NCBI GenBank assembly: GCA_001839685.1
Contig: MLAK01000725.1
Span: 1-64,000 of the forward strand
Length of the DNA: 64,000 bases
DNA from: Tritrichomonas foetus
Lineage: Eukaryota; Parabasalia; Tritrichomonadida; Tritrichomonadidae
Direction of reading: 5' to 3'
A model generated the notes under the pieces. The model was not told where the DNA came from and made no database searches. It saw only the letters and a list, made by a program, of their open reading frames with translations. This document shows positions 1 to 8,311 of this stretch, piece by piece (position 1 is the first letter of the stretch; every line of letters starts with the position of its first letter). Both the position numbers and the translations under genes were made by a program.

Positions 1-86
1 CATATTTTGAAATACTTATCAATAAAAAATGACTTATTAGAAATGACTTTATTATACTTAGTGACATCACATTACCGGACACCCTA
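1..86 (+). mobile_element. Mariner element, terminal fragment at window edge
   Basis: These bases are the reverse complement of the end of the two full mariner copies found at 10881 and 19332, ending in the inverted repeat (...CCGGACACCCTA) and followed by a TA at 87-88, the expected target duplication. Only the terminal repeat and the last coding bases lie in the window, so the transposase would be on the plus strand upstream. It is inserted in the Maverick in the opposite orientation to the copy at 10881-12170. Confidence 0.9.
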
Positions 87-165
87 TAATAGGTGAGGCT
101 TTTAGGTCTTTTGGTTCATGGCTTAGAACAATCTTTAGAAGAAAATAATTTTTATTAATACAAAA

Positions 166-1686
166 ATGAAATTTGTTGGAAGTTACGTTATTAATAGAGA
201 AAATGTTAAATTTCCTGATGCTATTGGTAAATCCTATGATTCAACAACACCTGATTCAGTAAGGTGTCTAAGAGATAGGTCTTTATGTCGAAACAAAAGA
301 TTATTCGCAAAAATTTTAACAACTTCTGTTGATACATCATTGTATTTAAAAATGAAAATTACTGAATTAGATAAAAACAAAGTTGTTATAGCAGAAAATT
401 ATATAAACTATACAAGTGAAGCATTAAAAACTGATTCAATAATGAAAGGCTTAAATAAAACTATAAAAGAAATGGTGGCGAATCATGATGACACAAAAGA
501 AAAACTCAAACTTGCTTATGAATTTATGAATCTAGGAGAAAAAATTGCCTTGAAAATAAAATTTAGTGAAAATACAGCAGTGAAGTATGTAGATGTTGAA
601 ATGAATCCACAATTATCATCTTTATTTGGATGGGACTTAGAAGGATCCAAAGTTCGAATTAATAGTACCAATCTAAAAGGAGGATACAAAACATATATTC
701 CACAAAATACTTTTCTCCACTCTGGATTAAGAAGTATTATTTATATTCAACATCCTGACTTTATTAGTACAAATTTAAATAATGAACTAGTAACTACCAT
801 ATGTATTAAACATGAGAATCAATTAGTTTATGATCAATTTTTCGAAGTTCAAAGTATTTCACCTTATTTAAAATTAAGGTTTTGGATCATAGATGATAAA
901 GGTCAGAAAAGAGGTTCAGATGAAAGTGAACAAAGTTCTCATGAAAAAACTATACGTTTAGAATATGAGTATTGTCCTTTTTCATCAAGTGGAGATTATG
1001 ATAGTATTTGTGATGATATGTTTACAAAGAAAAAAGTTGAAGAATTTATTTATGAAGGTGATGAGCATGATCGCTACCAATATTGGGAAATGACGCCTGT
1101 TGCTCAATGGAACCCAGGAACAAATAATTTAAGTCTTTGTTTTGATGTTTATAGTGTTACACATTATTATGATAATTCTAAACCTGATGTTCGATGGAGA
1201 CACTTTAATCGATTAATTGAAATTGTTGACATTTCACCAAAAACATCTTTTATCACTGGCTTTGAAAAAGGACAACGAATTGAAATGTCATTTAAAGAAG
1301 CACATGATCATTGTGAAAAATATAAATTAAAAGCAGAACTTTTATCATTCGAGAGTAATAAAATATTTAGACCATATTATTGGCAATATATTACTCTTCA
1401 TTGTAGTAAAGTTTATAATAATGGTTTTTGCATTAATCAAACTGAACCAATTAACTCTCCGGGACTAACAGGAAAATTTTATAGAAATGACATTTTAGGT
1501 TTTTTGAATAATTCTTGTGTCAGCAATCAATATTTAGTAAGTGGTTATGGAACAGCTAATACTTATACTATTGCACCTTCTGACTTTAATATGATTCGTT
1601 TTTCATTATATTTTGACAATGGCGAGCCTGTTGAACTTTTATCTCCAATGACAATAATATTGAATCTCAATCAAATAAAAGACTAA
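166..1686 (+). CDS. Maverick protein of unknown function, possible minor capsid protein
   Basis: The 506-residue protein has no signal peptide or membrane segment. It is rich in alternating polar and hydrophobic residues, as in beta-sandwich proteins. Its last 35 residues (a F-D-N-G-E-P-V-E-L-L type strand-turn-strand ending in a hydrophobic strand) resemble the C-termini of Polinton capsid-associated proteins; this is an impression, not an alignment. It is the first gene of the plus-strand array, 15 bases before the next ATG, and starts about 80 bases after the mariner end. The ATG at 166 is preceded by AATACAAAA. A minor capsid (penton-like) role is inferred from position and size. Confidence 0.6.
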   Translation: MKFVGSYVINRENVKFPDAIGKSYDSTTPDSVRCLRDRSLCRNKRLFAKILTTSVDTSLYLKMKITELDKNKVVIAENYINYTSEALKTDSIMKGLNKTIKEMVANHDDTKEKLKLAYEFMNLGEKIALKIKFSENTAVKYVDVEMNPQLSSLFGWDLEGSKVRINSTNLKGGYKTYIPQNTFLHSGLRSIIYIQHPDFISTNLNNELVTTICIKHENQLVYDQFFEVQSISPYLKLRFWIIDDKGQKRGSDESEQSSHEKTIRLEYEYCPFSSSGDYDSICDDMFTKKKVEEFIYEGDEHDRYQYWEMTPVAQWNPGTNNLSLCFDVYSVTHYYDNSKPDVRWRHFNRLIEIVDISPKTSFITGFEKGQRIEMSFKEAHDHCEKYKLKAELLSFESNKIFRPYYWQYITLHCSKVYNNGFCINQTEPINSPGLTGKFYRNDILGFLNNSCVSNQYLVSGYGTANTYTIAPSDFNMIRFSLYFDNGEPVELLSPMTIILNLNQIKD

Positions 1687-1701
1687 TTTAATTTACAGAA
1701 A

Positions 1702-2595
1702 ATGGCAAGTTTGGTTTCTATGGCAAGTAACTTTTTAGCACCATATGGTCAACAATTTATGCAAGCTGCTGACTTTGGTGGTATTGCAGGGAATTTATCA
1801 AATACTGCAGGAAAAATGGTAAGTGATTGGGCACAAAGTGGGAATATGTTAAATGATGTGAAAAGTGCTGCTCAAACTGGTGGTAATTTTTTACAACGAT
1901 TCTACTATGGAACTTTAAGAGGCAACAATGAAAAAGTGAAAGAATTGGATAATAAAAACATACGCATTATGGCAAATTGGGCATATGATCGTGGAACAAA
2001 TGATGTTGCAAAATATTTATCAGGAAGCGATACTTCAAAAAGTGTTACAATAAATAGTGTTAAAGACTTTATGAATAACATTCTGGACGTACGTGAGAAA
2101 ATGGCTAAAGACGGTATAGACAGTCCGAAGGTCCAGGACTTACTCCGAAACATTGACTTTCAGAAAGGAAATGATGCTGTGAAAAATACAATTCATATGC
2201 TCTCTAATCAAATGACTGATGATCAAAATCCTTTGGCACCTTTAATTTCACAAGCAGTTTCAGGCTTAACTAAAATGTTAGGAGTTACCAATCCTGCAGC
2301 TTTGGCAGCAATTTCAGTTGCAGAACTAATAGCAACAATTAATCCATTAAGGAAAGGTTTAATTTCAATTGGAAAAGCAGTTGCGAAAGGACTATTCAAA
2401 GGAGCCAAATGGGTTTGGAATAAAATTAGAGGCAAGAAAAATATTGAAACAAGACCAGATGTGATTCAAGTTATGCCACAAGCTAACAGTGTAACAAATG
2501 AACAACTTCTTCAATTGTTAGCTGCTCAACATCAAAAGACAATTGATCAATTTTACCCACCTCTGAATGTCCCACCTGCTCAAGTGGTCGGTTAA
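1702..2595 (+). CDS. Maverick protein with amphipathic/hydrophobic C-terminal region
   Basis: The 297-residue protein is not recognised as a named family. Its N-terminal half is Gly/Ala/Asn-rich. Residues about 190-245 hold a hydrophobic alanine-rich helix followed by a basic amphipathic stretch with several K-G and K-W pairs, then a polar Gln/Pro-rich tail. This resembles the membrane-active internal capsid proteins of related viruses, and a second Maverick gene (12538-12972) has the same composition. It lies between the 506-residue gene and the acidic 143-residue gene, all on the plus strand with short spacers, so a virion-structural role is plausible. Confidence 0.6.
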   Translation: MASLVSMASNFLAPYGQQFMQAADFGGIAGNLSNTAGKMVSDWAQSGNMLNDVKSAAQTGGNFLQRFYYGTLRGNNEKVKELDNKNIRIMANWAYDRGTNDVAKYLSGSDTSKSVTINSVKDFMNNILDVREKMAKDGIDSPKVQDLLRNIDFQKGNDAVKNTIHMLSNQMTDDQNPLAPLISQAVSGLTKMLGVTNPAALAAISVAELIATINPLRKGLISIGKAVAKGLFKGAKWVWNKIRGKKNIETRPDVIQVMPQANSVTNEQLLQLLAAQHQKTIDQFYPPLNVPPAQVVG

Positions 2596-2635
2596 ACTTT
2601 TTGAATGAAAACAATAGAGCACTTCACTTTAATAA

Positions 2636-3067
2636 ATGTCTGAGTTTGTAAATGAACTTCCAGCAGATGCAATTCGTCTAAGGAGATGGTTGAACATGAA
2701 TCTTTATTATCAATACTTTGTTTCACCAAGTCAACGGAAAATCTATAAAGATGAAGTAAGTCGTTTCCGAGTTTTGAAAATTCAAAGAGGCGAAATGAGT
2801 TTAGCATTTGCTCCAACAGGTGGAATAAAGGCACACATAAAAGTTCAACCAATTTTTGACTACATTGCCAATCTTCCCGAAGCACAAACAATTGCAGTTC
2901 AAGTTCATGATGTTACTCAAGAGGAAGAAGAAGAGGAAGAAGAAAAACATGAAGAAGAAGAACCACTTGAGTACCCATTTGTTGAAGAATTTGAAAAAAT
3001 CGAATATTTTCAAATTGGAAACAAAAGTTACAGAATGATAATCAATACTATTATTGAGGAAATTTAA
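2636..3067 (+). CDS. Small Maverick protein with poly-glutamate tract
   Basis: The 143-residue product has an N-terminal mixed alpha/beta-looking part (about 1-95), then a run of glutamates (about 98-112), then a short C-terminal segment rich in I, F and Y. I recognise no family. It starts at the ATG at 2636, about 40 bases after the preceding stop, and belongs to the plus-strand array. The GAA/GAG tract makes misleading open frames on other frames. Confidence 0.6.
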   Translation: MSEFVNELPADAIRLRRWLNMNLYYQYFVSPSQRKIYKDEVSRFRVLKIQRGEMSLAFAPTGGIKAHIKVQPIFDYIANLPEAQTIAVQVHDVTQEEEEEEEEKHEEEEPLEYPFVEEFEKIEYFQIGNKSYRMIINTIIEEI

Positions 3068-3110
3068 GTCTAAACGTCCTTAATAAACTTTTTTTTTATT
3101 TTCTTTAAAA

Positions 3111-3716
3111 ATGAGTGAATCAATAACAATAGAAAAAGTTGAAACAGATTTGAAAAAGTTTAAGAACGATCTTACTAAAATTAGAGGTTATGTGAGTGCT
3201 CATCGGGATGAATTATGTGCAATGGCATCAACTAATGTTCTCAATCAGAAATTAAAACAATATTTACCAGACGGTTATGCATTTAAAAGAAATTATGGAG
3301 TTTTAGGTATACGATCCGTAAAAGGTCCAGTAAAAGAAACAAAGACGACCAAGAAGACCAAAGAACAGCCTGTTAAACGTCCAAGACGTATTATAGAACC
3401 AGAGGACGACTATGAAGATGAAGAAGAATATGAAGAAGAGGACGAACCTGAAGAAAAACCAAAAAGGAGAATTGTCAAAAGACCTCCACCCAAAAAAAAA
3501 GTACAGCCAAGCCAGCCAGTAGAAGAAGAGGAGGAGGACGAACCGGAACCAGAACCAAAACCAGTCAGTCGAAGAAAAAAGCAAATACCACAACAAGATC
3601 CAGAAATTCAAATTCCAATACAACAGTCAATGCCAAGAGGGTACGTGTCAAATAAAAATATTGCACGCAACTTTTTCAAAGAAAAGGCTTTAAAGAAATT
3701 TGGCGAATTTTTCTAA
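3111..3716 (+). CDS. Maverick Lys/Glu/Pro-rich disordered protein
   Basis: The 201-residue product has a short ordered N-terminus (about 1-70), a long low-complexity middle alternating basic K/R-rich and acidic E/D-rich blocks with many prolines (about 70-165), and a basic C-terminus. No domain is recognised. The composition fits a DNA- or scaffold-binding structural protein, which is inference only. It begins about 43 bases after the preceding stop, following a T-rich spacer, and ends 8 bases before the next ATG. Confidence 0.6.
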   Translation: MSESITIEKVETDLKKFKNDLTKIRGYVSAHRDELCAMASTNVLNQKLKQYLPDGYAFKRNYGVLGIRSVKGPVKETKTTKKTKEQPVKRPRRIIEPEDDYEDEEEYEEEDEPEEKPKRRIVKRPPPKKKVQPSQPVEEEEEDEPEPEPKPVSRRKKQIPQQDPEIQIPIQQSMPRGYVSNKNIARNFFKEKALKKFGEFF

Positions 3717-3724
3717 CATATTAA

Positions 3725-3916
3725 ATGAGTCAAACACTAACGCCACCAGACATTCATGTAATTGATACATTAGTCAATAATAAAATTCATGGTTTTTTAT
3801 TAATGAATGATAAAGAAAATAAAACTGTCACTGAATATGTCAAAGCAGAATTGAAAAATTTCTCTGATCAATTAACGAAAATAGAAGAGCGTTTGAAGAA
3901 ACTTGAAGCAAAATAA
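3725..3916 (+). CDS. 63-residue Maverick protein with C-terminal coiled coil
   Basis: The small protein ends in a predicted helix with heptad spacing of L/I residues and many charged residues (about 38-63). It sits in a tight plus-strand array: 8 bases after the previous stop and 23 bases before the fibre-like gene. The preserved ATG, compact spacing and coding-like composition support it. A small oligomerising or chaperone role for the neighbouring fibre-like protein is possible but unproven. Confidence 0.5.
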   Translation: MSQTLTPPDIHVIDTLVNNKIHGFLLMNDKENKTVTEYVKAELKNFSDQLTKIEERLKKLEAK

Positions 3917-3939
3917 GTATTTTATTTTTATTTAAAATT

Positions 3940-6900
3940 ATGTCCGTTCATGATATTAGAATTACAGTTGATGAAAATAGAAAAATGATTGAAGACTTAA
4001 GGGGACAATTCGAAGAGGCTGGTCTCACTAATAATGTTGTAACAAAAGAAATGTTAGATACAGAAAGTGATGAAAATTTATTTATCTATGCAGATGGTCT
4101 CAGTGTTAAAAATGGTTCCATTGTTTCTCCTGTTAGTTTAAATTTAATCGTTGAAAAAGATGAACCAGAAGAAAATGCAAGAAATGGTGATAATTTAGAA
4201 CTTTCATTATGTGCAGATGATATTATTTTCACAGTTGAAAATAAAAAAGTGGGTCACATTGATAAAAATAGTTTGTATATTGACAAAATTATTTGTGATA
4301 ATATTGAAACTTCTACGAGTGAAAAATATGCAATTGTTGACGTTGATGAAGACAAAATTGACTTATCTGGTTATGTTCAAACAGAACAAATACCAGGATA
4401 CTTAGAGCCATACACACTCAAAGATGAACTTAAAAATTATGTCAGTACACAACAGCTTACTAGTTTGGAATATGTTCCAAAAAAAGAAATGAAAGAGTAC
4501 ATAAATGAAAATGCACTTCAATATTCAGCTGCTACAGAAAAAATTACCAATATTGCATTAAAGTTTGATAATTTCATCAGATCAGAAAAAGATAGTGTAA
4601 GTGTTTTAATACAATCACAGCCACTAGAAAAATTTGAATTAAAGGGAAATTCTATAACAGCACTTCATGATGATCAAAAAGTTCCTCTCATTATCGAAGA
4701 AGGTCTTAAATGTGATAATATTACTAATATGCGCGATTTTCCATATGCACTTAAAGCTGATATTCCTACAGAAGATGATATTACAGCCATAGCATTTAAA
4801 GAATTTAAGGAAAATAAAGTGTTTTATGAAAGGGAAGAGGATCTATTAGGCAATGTAAATTTAAATTTTGTAGATAATATCAAAATGTTTACAAATAATT
4901 TTGACTTATTCCTTCAAACCGATCCAGAAAAAAAGCTTCGATTAAGTAATAACACTCTGGGTTTTGTTAATGGATCAGGTCAACCAATAACACTTGAAAT
5001 TAACTCACCACTTTTAGTAGATGAAATTGAGAATCATAAAAATGAAAAATTCATAACGGACAAAACTTTAAAAACAGAAATTGATAAATGTGCTAAAAAG
5101 GAAGACGTTGGTGAATCGGTTAGAATTGATTATGATAATACAACATCAACTGCTTCTATAAACATTAAAGATCTTGCAAATATTGATGTAACTACTAATG
5201 CAGTAGAATTTGTTCATCCATATTATAAAGCCAGAAGATTTGTATTCGGAATTGATACGGCTGAATTTTATTTAATTGAAAAAGATGAATCAAATTTTCA
5301 ATATGTTCCAATTGAGATACATTCTGCAATTCGTGTTCCTGACATTACAAGGTATAATCCTGATACAGGAGTTGAAGAAAGTGTATTATGGTCCAATAAT
5401 ATAGAAAATTTCATTCAAAATGTTCCTAGGACGACAGGTGGTGATAATCCAATAGAATATGGTGAATGTGCACTGCAACTAGAACCATATTATTCATTTA
5501 ATATTTATGACCGAGACAAAATGCCTCATTATATGGAAATGAATGTTGAAGACTGTGCTTATCAATTTGATCAATATGGTAGAATAATGTTTCGTGATGC
5601 AATAACTTTATCAGAAGGGTCATATTTATATTCAATATATGCTCCAACTGACGAAGAACGTGATTATGTATTATATGAACAAACTGAGGTAAAAACTGGA
5701 GAAACTGTTGAACATACTTATAAAACCAATTTACATAGTGAAAATAAAGAAATTAGATTTGAGTGGATCGATGAATATCAGGAAGAAGGTGTTGAAAAAA
5801 ATAATAAGTCATATTTTACGTTTGAAAAAGATGGTTCTCTGAGCTGGTGTGATGATATTGAGCAGAGAGAATTTATTACTGATCAATGGTTAGATGATCA
5901 TCACGTTCGTATAATTTATAACAAAGGTGAACAAAAAACAGATACAATATTATTTAATAGAGATGGTGACAATAAAGTAATTAATCTTCATTATTTATCA
6001 ACTGTTGATGAAAATAATGACAAATGCTTATGGTTCTCAACTATTGATGAAGGTAGTTTCAGGATCCTTAGTGAGACAAAAGATGAATTGGATGAACTTA
6101 AAAAACAATATCTTTATAATTTCAACAAAAAAGGAATATTAACATATTCGACTTTTAATGATAAAGGAGAATTGGAGAATAGTGCCCGATTTGTAACTGA
6201 CAATGACATAATAACTAATTGTATGATAAGGAAAAGATTTACCGATCCAGATACACAAAAAGAATATACATCATGTTTAATTGATCTATTTACTTTTAAA
6301 GTGGAAGGAAAGGAGGAATATGATGAGTTTCCAGCGAGAATAAATTGTGATGGTTATTCACTTGACATTGACTTGCCTTTTGTAAGTTATCGATTTGATA
6401 TGGATGGTAACATCAAAGCAATAAGTGATAATAAAGATCTACATACTTTTGCTACTCAAGAATGGGTTCAAAAGAATTTTGCTCCAATTGTTACTGGTGG
6501 AGGTGGCGATGCATCGGGTGGTGATGAAAAATATGTTCTCAAAACAGACTTTGAAGCATATAAGAAAAATGATGATGATGCAGAAACAGAAAAATATGTG
6601 ACAAAAGACGAAATGAATAATTATGCAACTAAAGATGAAATTCCAACTGTTCCAGACATGACAAATTATGCTACTAAAGATCAAATACCTGATGTATCAA
6701 ATTTAGCAACGAAAGATGAAATTCCAACTGTTCCAGACATGACAAATTATGCTACTAAAGATCAAATACCTGATGTATCAAATTTAGCAACTAAAGATGA
6801 AATTCCAACTGTACCAGACATGACAAATTATGCAACCAAATCTGATCTTGATAATTATGTTCTCAAAAGTGAATCAGGTACTTCAGACATTTTAGAACAA

Positions 6901-7323
6901 TATGATAATATATACTATTATGATGATTCACCTGATAAAATGAGTGTGATAAAATTATCATTTATACACGAAAATTTGGTTCTTTCTTTTGATCTATGGA
7001 ATGTTGATTTTATGGAAGGAAAAGTAAATTTCATAGATAAAAATGGTAAGCCACATTATATTAAATATAATTGTCTAAATGGCATGGCAACTTTAGATGA
7101 TGATCCAACAACATATAATTCGTTTGAAAATAAACTGTTTCGAATTATTCTACCAGACGATCCTCCTCCATCAGAAGAAAATGCATTTTTCATTACATTT
7201 AAGGAGATGAGCATGGAACTTTTGAATACTTTTTCAAATGTGAGAATAGTTTCGTCTCGTCACAGAAAAACAATGCTAGAAGAAATTTATCGAGCGTTAT
7301 ACAATGCTGCTAAAACGACTTAA
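3940..7323 (+). CDS. Long fibre-like Maverick protein with 27-residue repeats
   Basis: The 1127-residue protein is acidic and full of short beta/turn and helical segments. At about residues 890-975 it has repeats of the form Y-A-T-K-D-x-I-P-x-V-x-D, a pattern typical of trimeric phage tail fibres and appendages; the exact 81-bp unit recurs in the DNA between 6628 and 6840. A glycine-rich hinge (GGGGDASGGD, about 853) precedes this. No signal peptide or membrane segment is seen. A fibre or appendage on the Maverick particle is inferred. Its stop overlaps the convergent ATPase gene by four bases (TTAA, 7320-7323). Confidence 0.7.
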   Translation: MSVHDIRITVDENRKMIEDLRGQFEEAGLTNNVVTKEMLDTESDENLFIYADGLSVKNGSIVSPVSLNLIVEKDEPEENARNGDNLELSLCADDIIFTVENKKVGHIDKNSLYIDKIICDNIETSTSEKYAIVDVDEDKIDLSGYVQTEQIPGYLEPYTLKDELKNYVSTQQLTSLEYVPKKEMKEYINENALQYSAATEKITNIALKFDNFIRSEKDSVSVLIQSQPLEKFELKGNSITALHDDQKVPLIIEEGLKCDNITNMRDFPYALKADIPTEDDITAIAFKEFKENKVFYEREEDLLGNVNLNFVDNIKMFTNNFDLFLQTDPEKKLRLSNNTLGFVNGSGQPITLEINSPLLVDEIENHKNEKFITDKTLKTEIDKCAKKEDVGESVRIDYDNTTSTASINIKDLANIDVTTNAVEFVHPYYKARRFVFGIDTAEFYLIEKDESNFQYVPIEIHSAIRVPDITRYNPDTGVEESVLWSNNIENFIQNVPRTTGGDNPIEYGECALQLEPYYSFNIYDRDKMPHYMEMNVEDCAYQFDQYGRIMFRDAITLSEGSYLYSIYAPTDEERDYVLYEQTEVKTGETVEHTYKTNLHSENKEIRFEWIDEYQEEGVEKNNKSYFTFEKDGSLSWCDDIEQREFITDQWLDDHHVRIIYNKGEQKTDTILFNRDGDNKVINLHYLSTVDENNDKCLWFSTIDEGSFRILSETKDELDELKKQYLYNFNKKGILTYSTFNDKGELENSARFVTDNDIITNCMIRKRFTDPDTQKEYTSCLIDLFTFKVEGKEEYDEFPARINCDGYSLDIDLPFVSYRFDMDGNIKAISDNKDLHTFATQEWVQKNFAPIVTGGGGDASGGDEKYVLKTDFEAYKKNDDDAETEKYVTKDEMNNYATKDEIPTVPDMTNYATKDQIPDVSNLATKDEIPTVPDMTNYATKDQIPDVSNLATKDEIPTVPDMTNYATKSDLDNYVLKSESGTSDILEQYDNIYYYDDSPDKMSVIKLSFIHENLVLSFDLWNVDFMEGKVNFIDKNGKPHYIKYNCLNGMATLDDDPTTYNSFENKLFRIILPDDPPPSEENAFFITFKEMSMELLNTFSNVRIVSSRHRKTMLEEIYRALYNAAKTT
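6628..6840 (+). repeat. 81-bp direct repeats inside the fibre-like gene
   Basis: The unit beginning GATGAAATTCCAACTG occurs at 6634, 6715 and 6796, exactly 81 bases apart, with very few substitutions. It encodes 27 residues, so copy number can change without breaking the frame. Confidence 0.9.
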
Positions 7324-8273
7324 CTTTCAAATAATTGTTGTTTTTCAACAGAACATATTGCCTTTTTGTTATACCCCTTTGTATCATGCTTTTTAGTAAT
7401 TTTATTATATTCATCAATAAAATTATTTTTTTCTCTAGGCGACAAACTTACTGTCTGACAAATTGATTCAAGATCATATGCAGATACACCTTTGAACAAA
7501 ATATAAGTATTAGCAATTGATCTTAAAGTTTTATTGACACCAATTAATCTTTGTAAATTAATTACAAAACTTAGTCCTAAATGACGACGTTTAATAATTA
7601 ACCGAGATAAAACTGTATCTCTTTTGGTTAAATTTTTATCATCTAAATAGTCATCAATCAGAACTACAATATTTATTGGGTACCTTGATCCATATTGTTT
7701 CTTATAATATTTTAATCCATTTCGAATACATTGTAATGTAAATGCAGGTTCTTCAACAGTTACCGTTTTACCATTATTTGTCATAACTTTTTTAGTTATA
7801 GTACGATGTAATTCTGATCTAATATTTTCAATAAAAGTTTGTAATTTTTCTTGCAGTACATCAAACATTTCAAACTGTGTTTGAATATCATCTTCTAATT
7901 TTGACAATTTTTCATCAACCATATCTATTAAGTCTCCATTATTCTTTTGCAGCAATTTTTCTAATATGTGTTTACATTTATAAGCAGCAATAATTTCTTG
8001 AACAATGTCTGGTAATTCATCTATAAAACAAAATTCAGTGGGACAAGTTATTCTCATTGTTTTTAATTGCTTCCTTAATGTTCGATCTAAGCCACCAGAA
8101 GTAGAACAAACTATAAAATGAGATGGTGGGTTTTTATATTTATACATACTTTTCAAAATATTAAAAGCAGTATGTGTCTTCCCTGCTCCAGTTGTTCCTA
8201 GACTAAAAATTAAAAACCTGTTTTGGAGCCAGTCATTTAAGAAGAAATGAGCATCCGGGTTTACTTTGTTCAT
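7320..8273 (-). CDS. FtsK/HerA-type genome-packaging ATPase of the Maverick
   Basis: The 317-residue protein has a Walker A motif GTTGAGKT at residues 26-33 and a Walker B-like hydrophobic strand ending in two acids (I-V-V-L-I-D-D-Y) near residue 205. Spacing and length match the A32/FtsK-HerA packaging ATPases of Mavericks and their virus relatives, which use ATP hydrolysis to drive DNA into capsids. A charged helical insertion lies between the motifs (about 100-170). The start is the ATG at 8273. It is divergent from the capsid-integrase gene (38 bases apart), so a shared bidirectional promoter is likely. Its end overlaps the fibre-like gene by TTAA. Confidence 0.85.
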   Translation of the reverse strand: MNKVNPDAHFFLNDWLQNRFLIFSLGTTGAGKTHTAFNILKSMYKYKNPPSHFIVCSTSGGLDRTLRKQLKTMRITCPTEFCFIDELPDIVQEIIAAYKCKHILEKLLQKNNGDLIDMVDEKLSKLEDDIQTQFEMFDVLQEKLQTFIENIRSELHRTITKKVMTNNGKTVTVEEPAFTLQCIRNGLKYYKKQYGSRYPINIVVLIDDYLDDKNLTKRDTVLSRLIIKRRHLGLSFVINLQRLIGVNKTLRSIANTYILFKGVSAYDLESICQTVSLSPREKNNFIDEYNKITKKHDTKGYNKKAICSVEKQQLFES

Positions 8274-8311
8274 TTAATTAATTGCAAATAATTTTTTTTT
8301 CTTATATTAAA

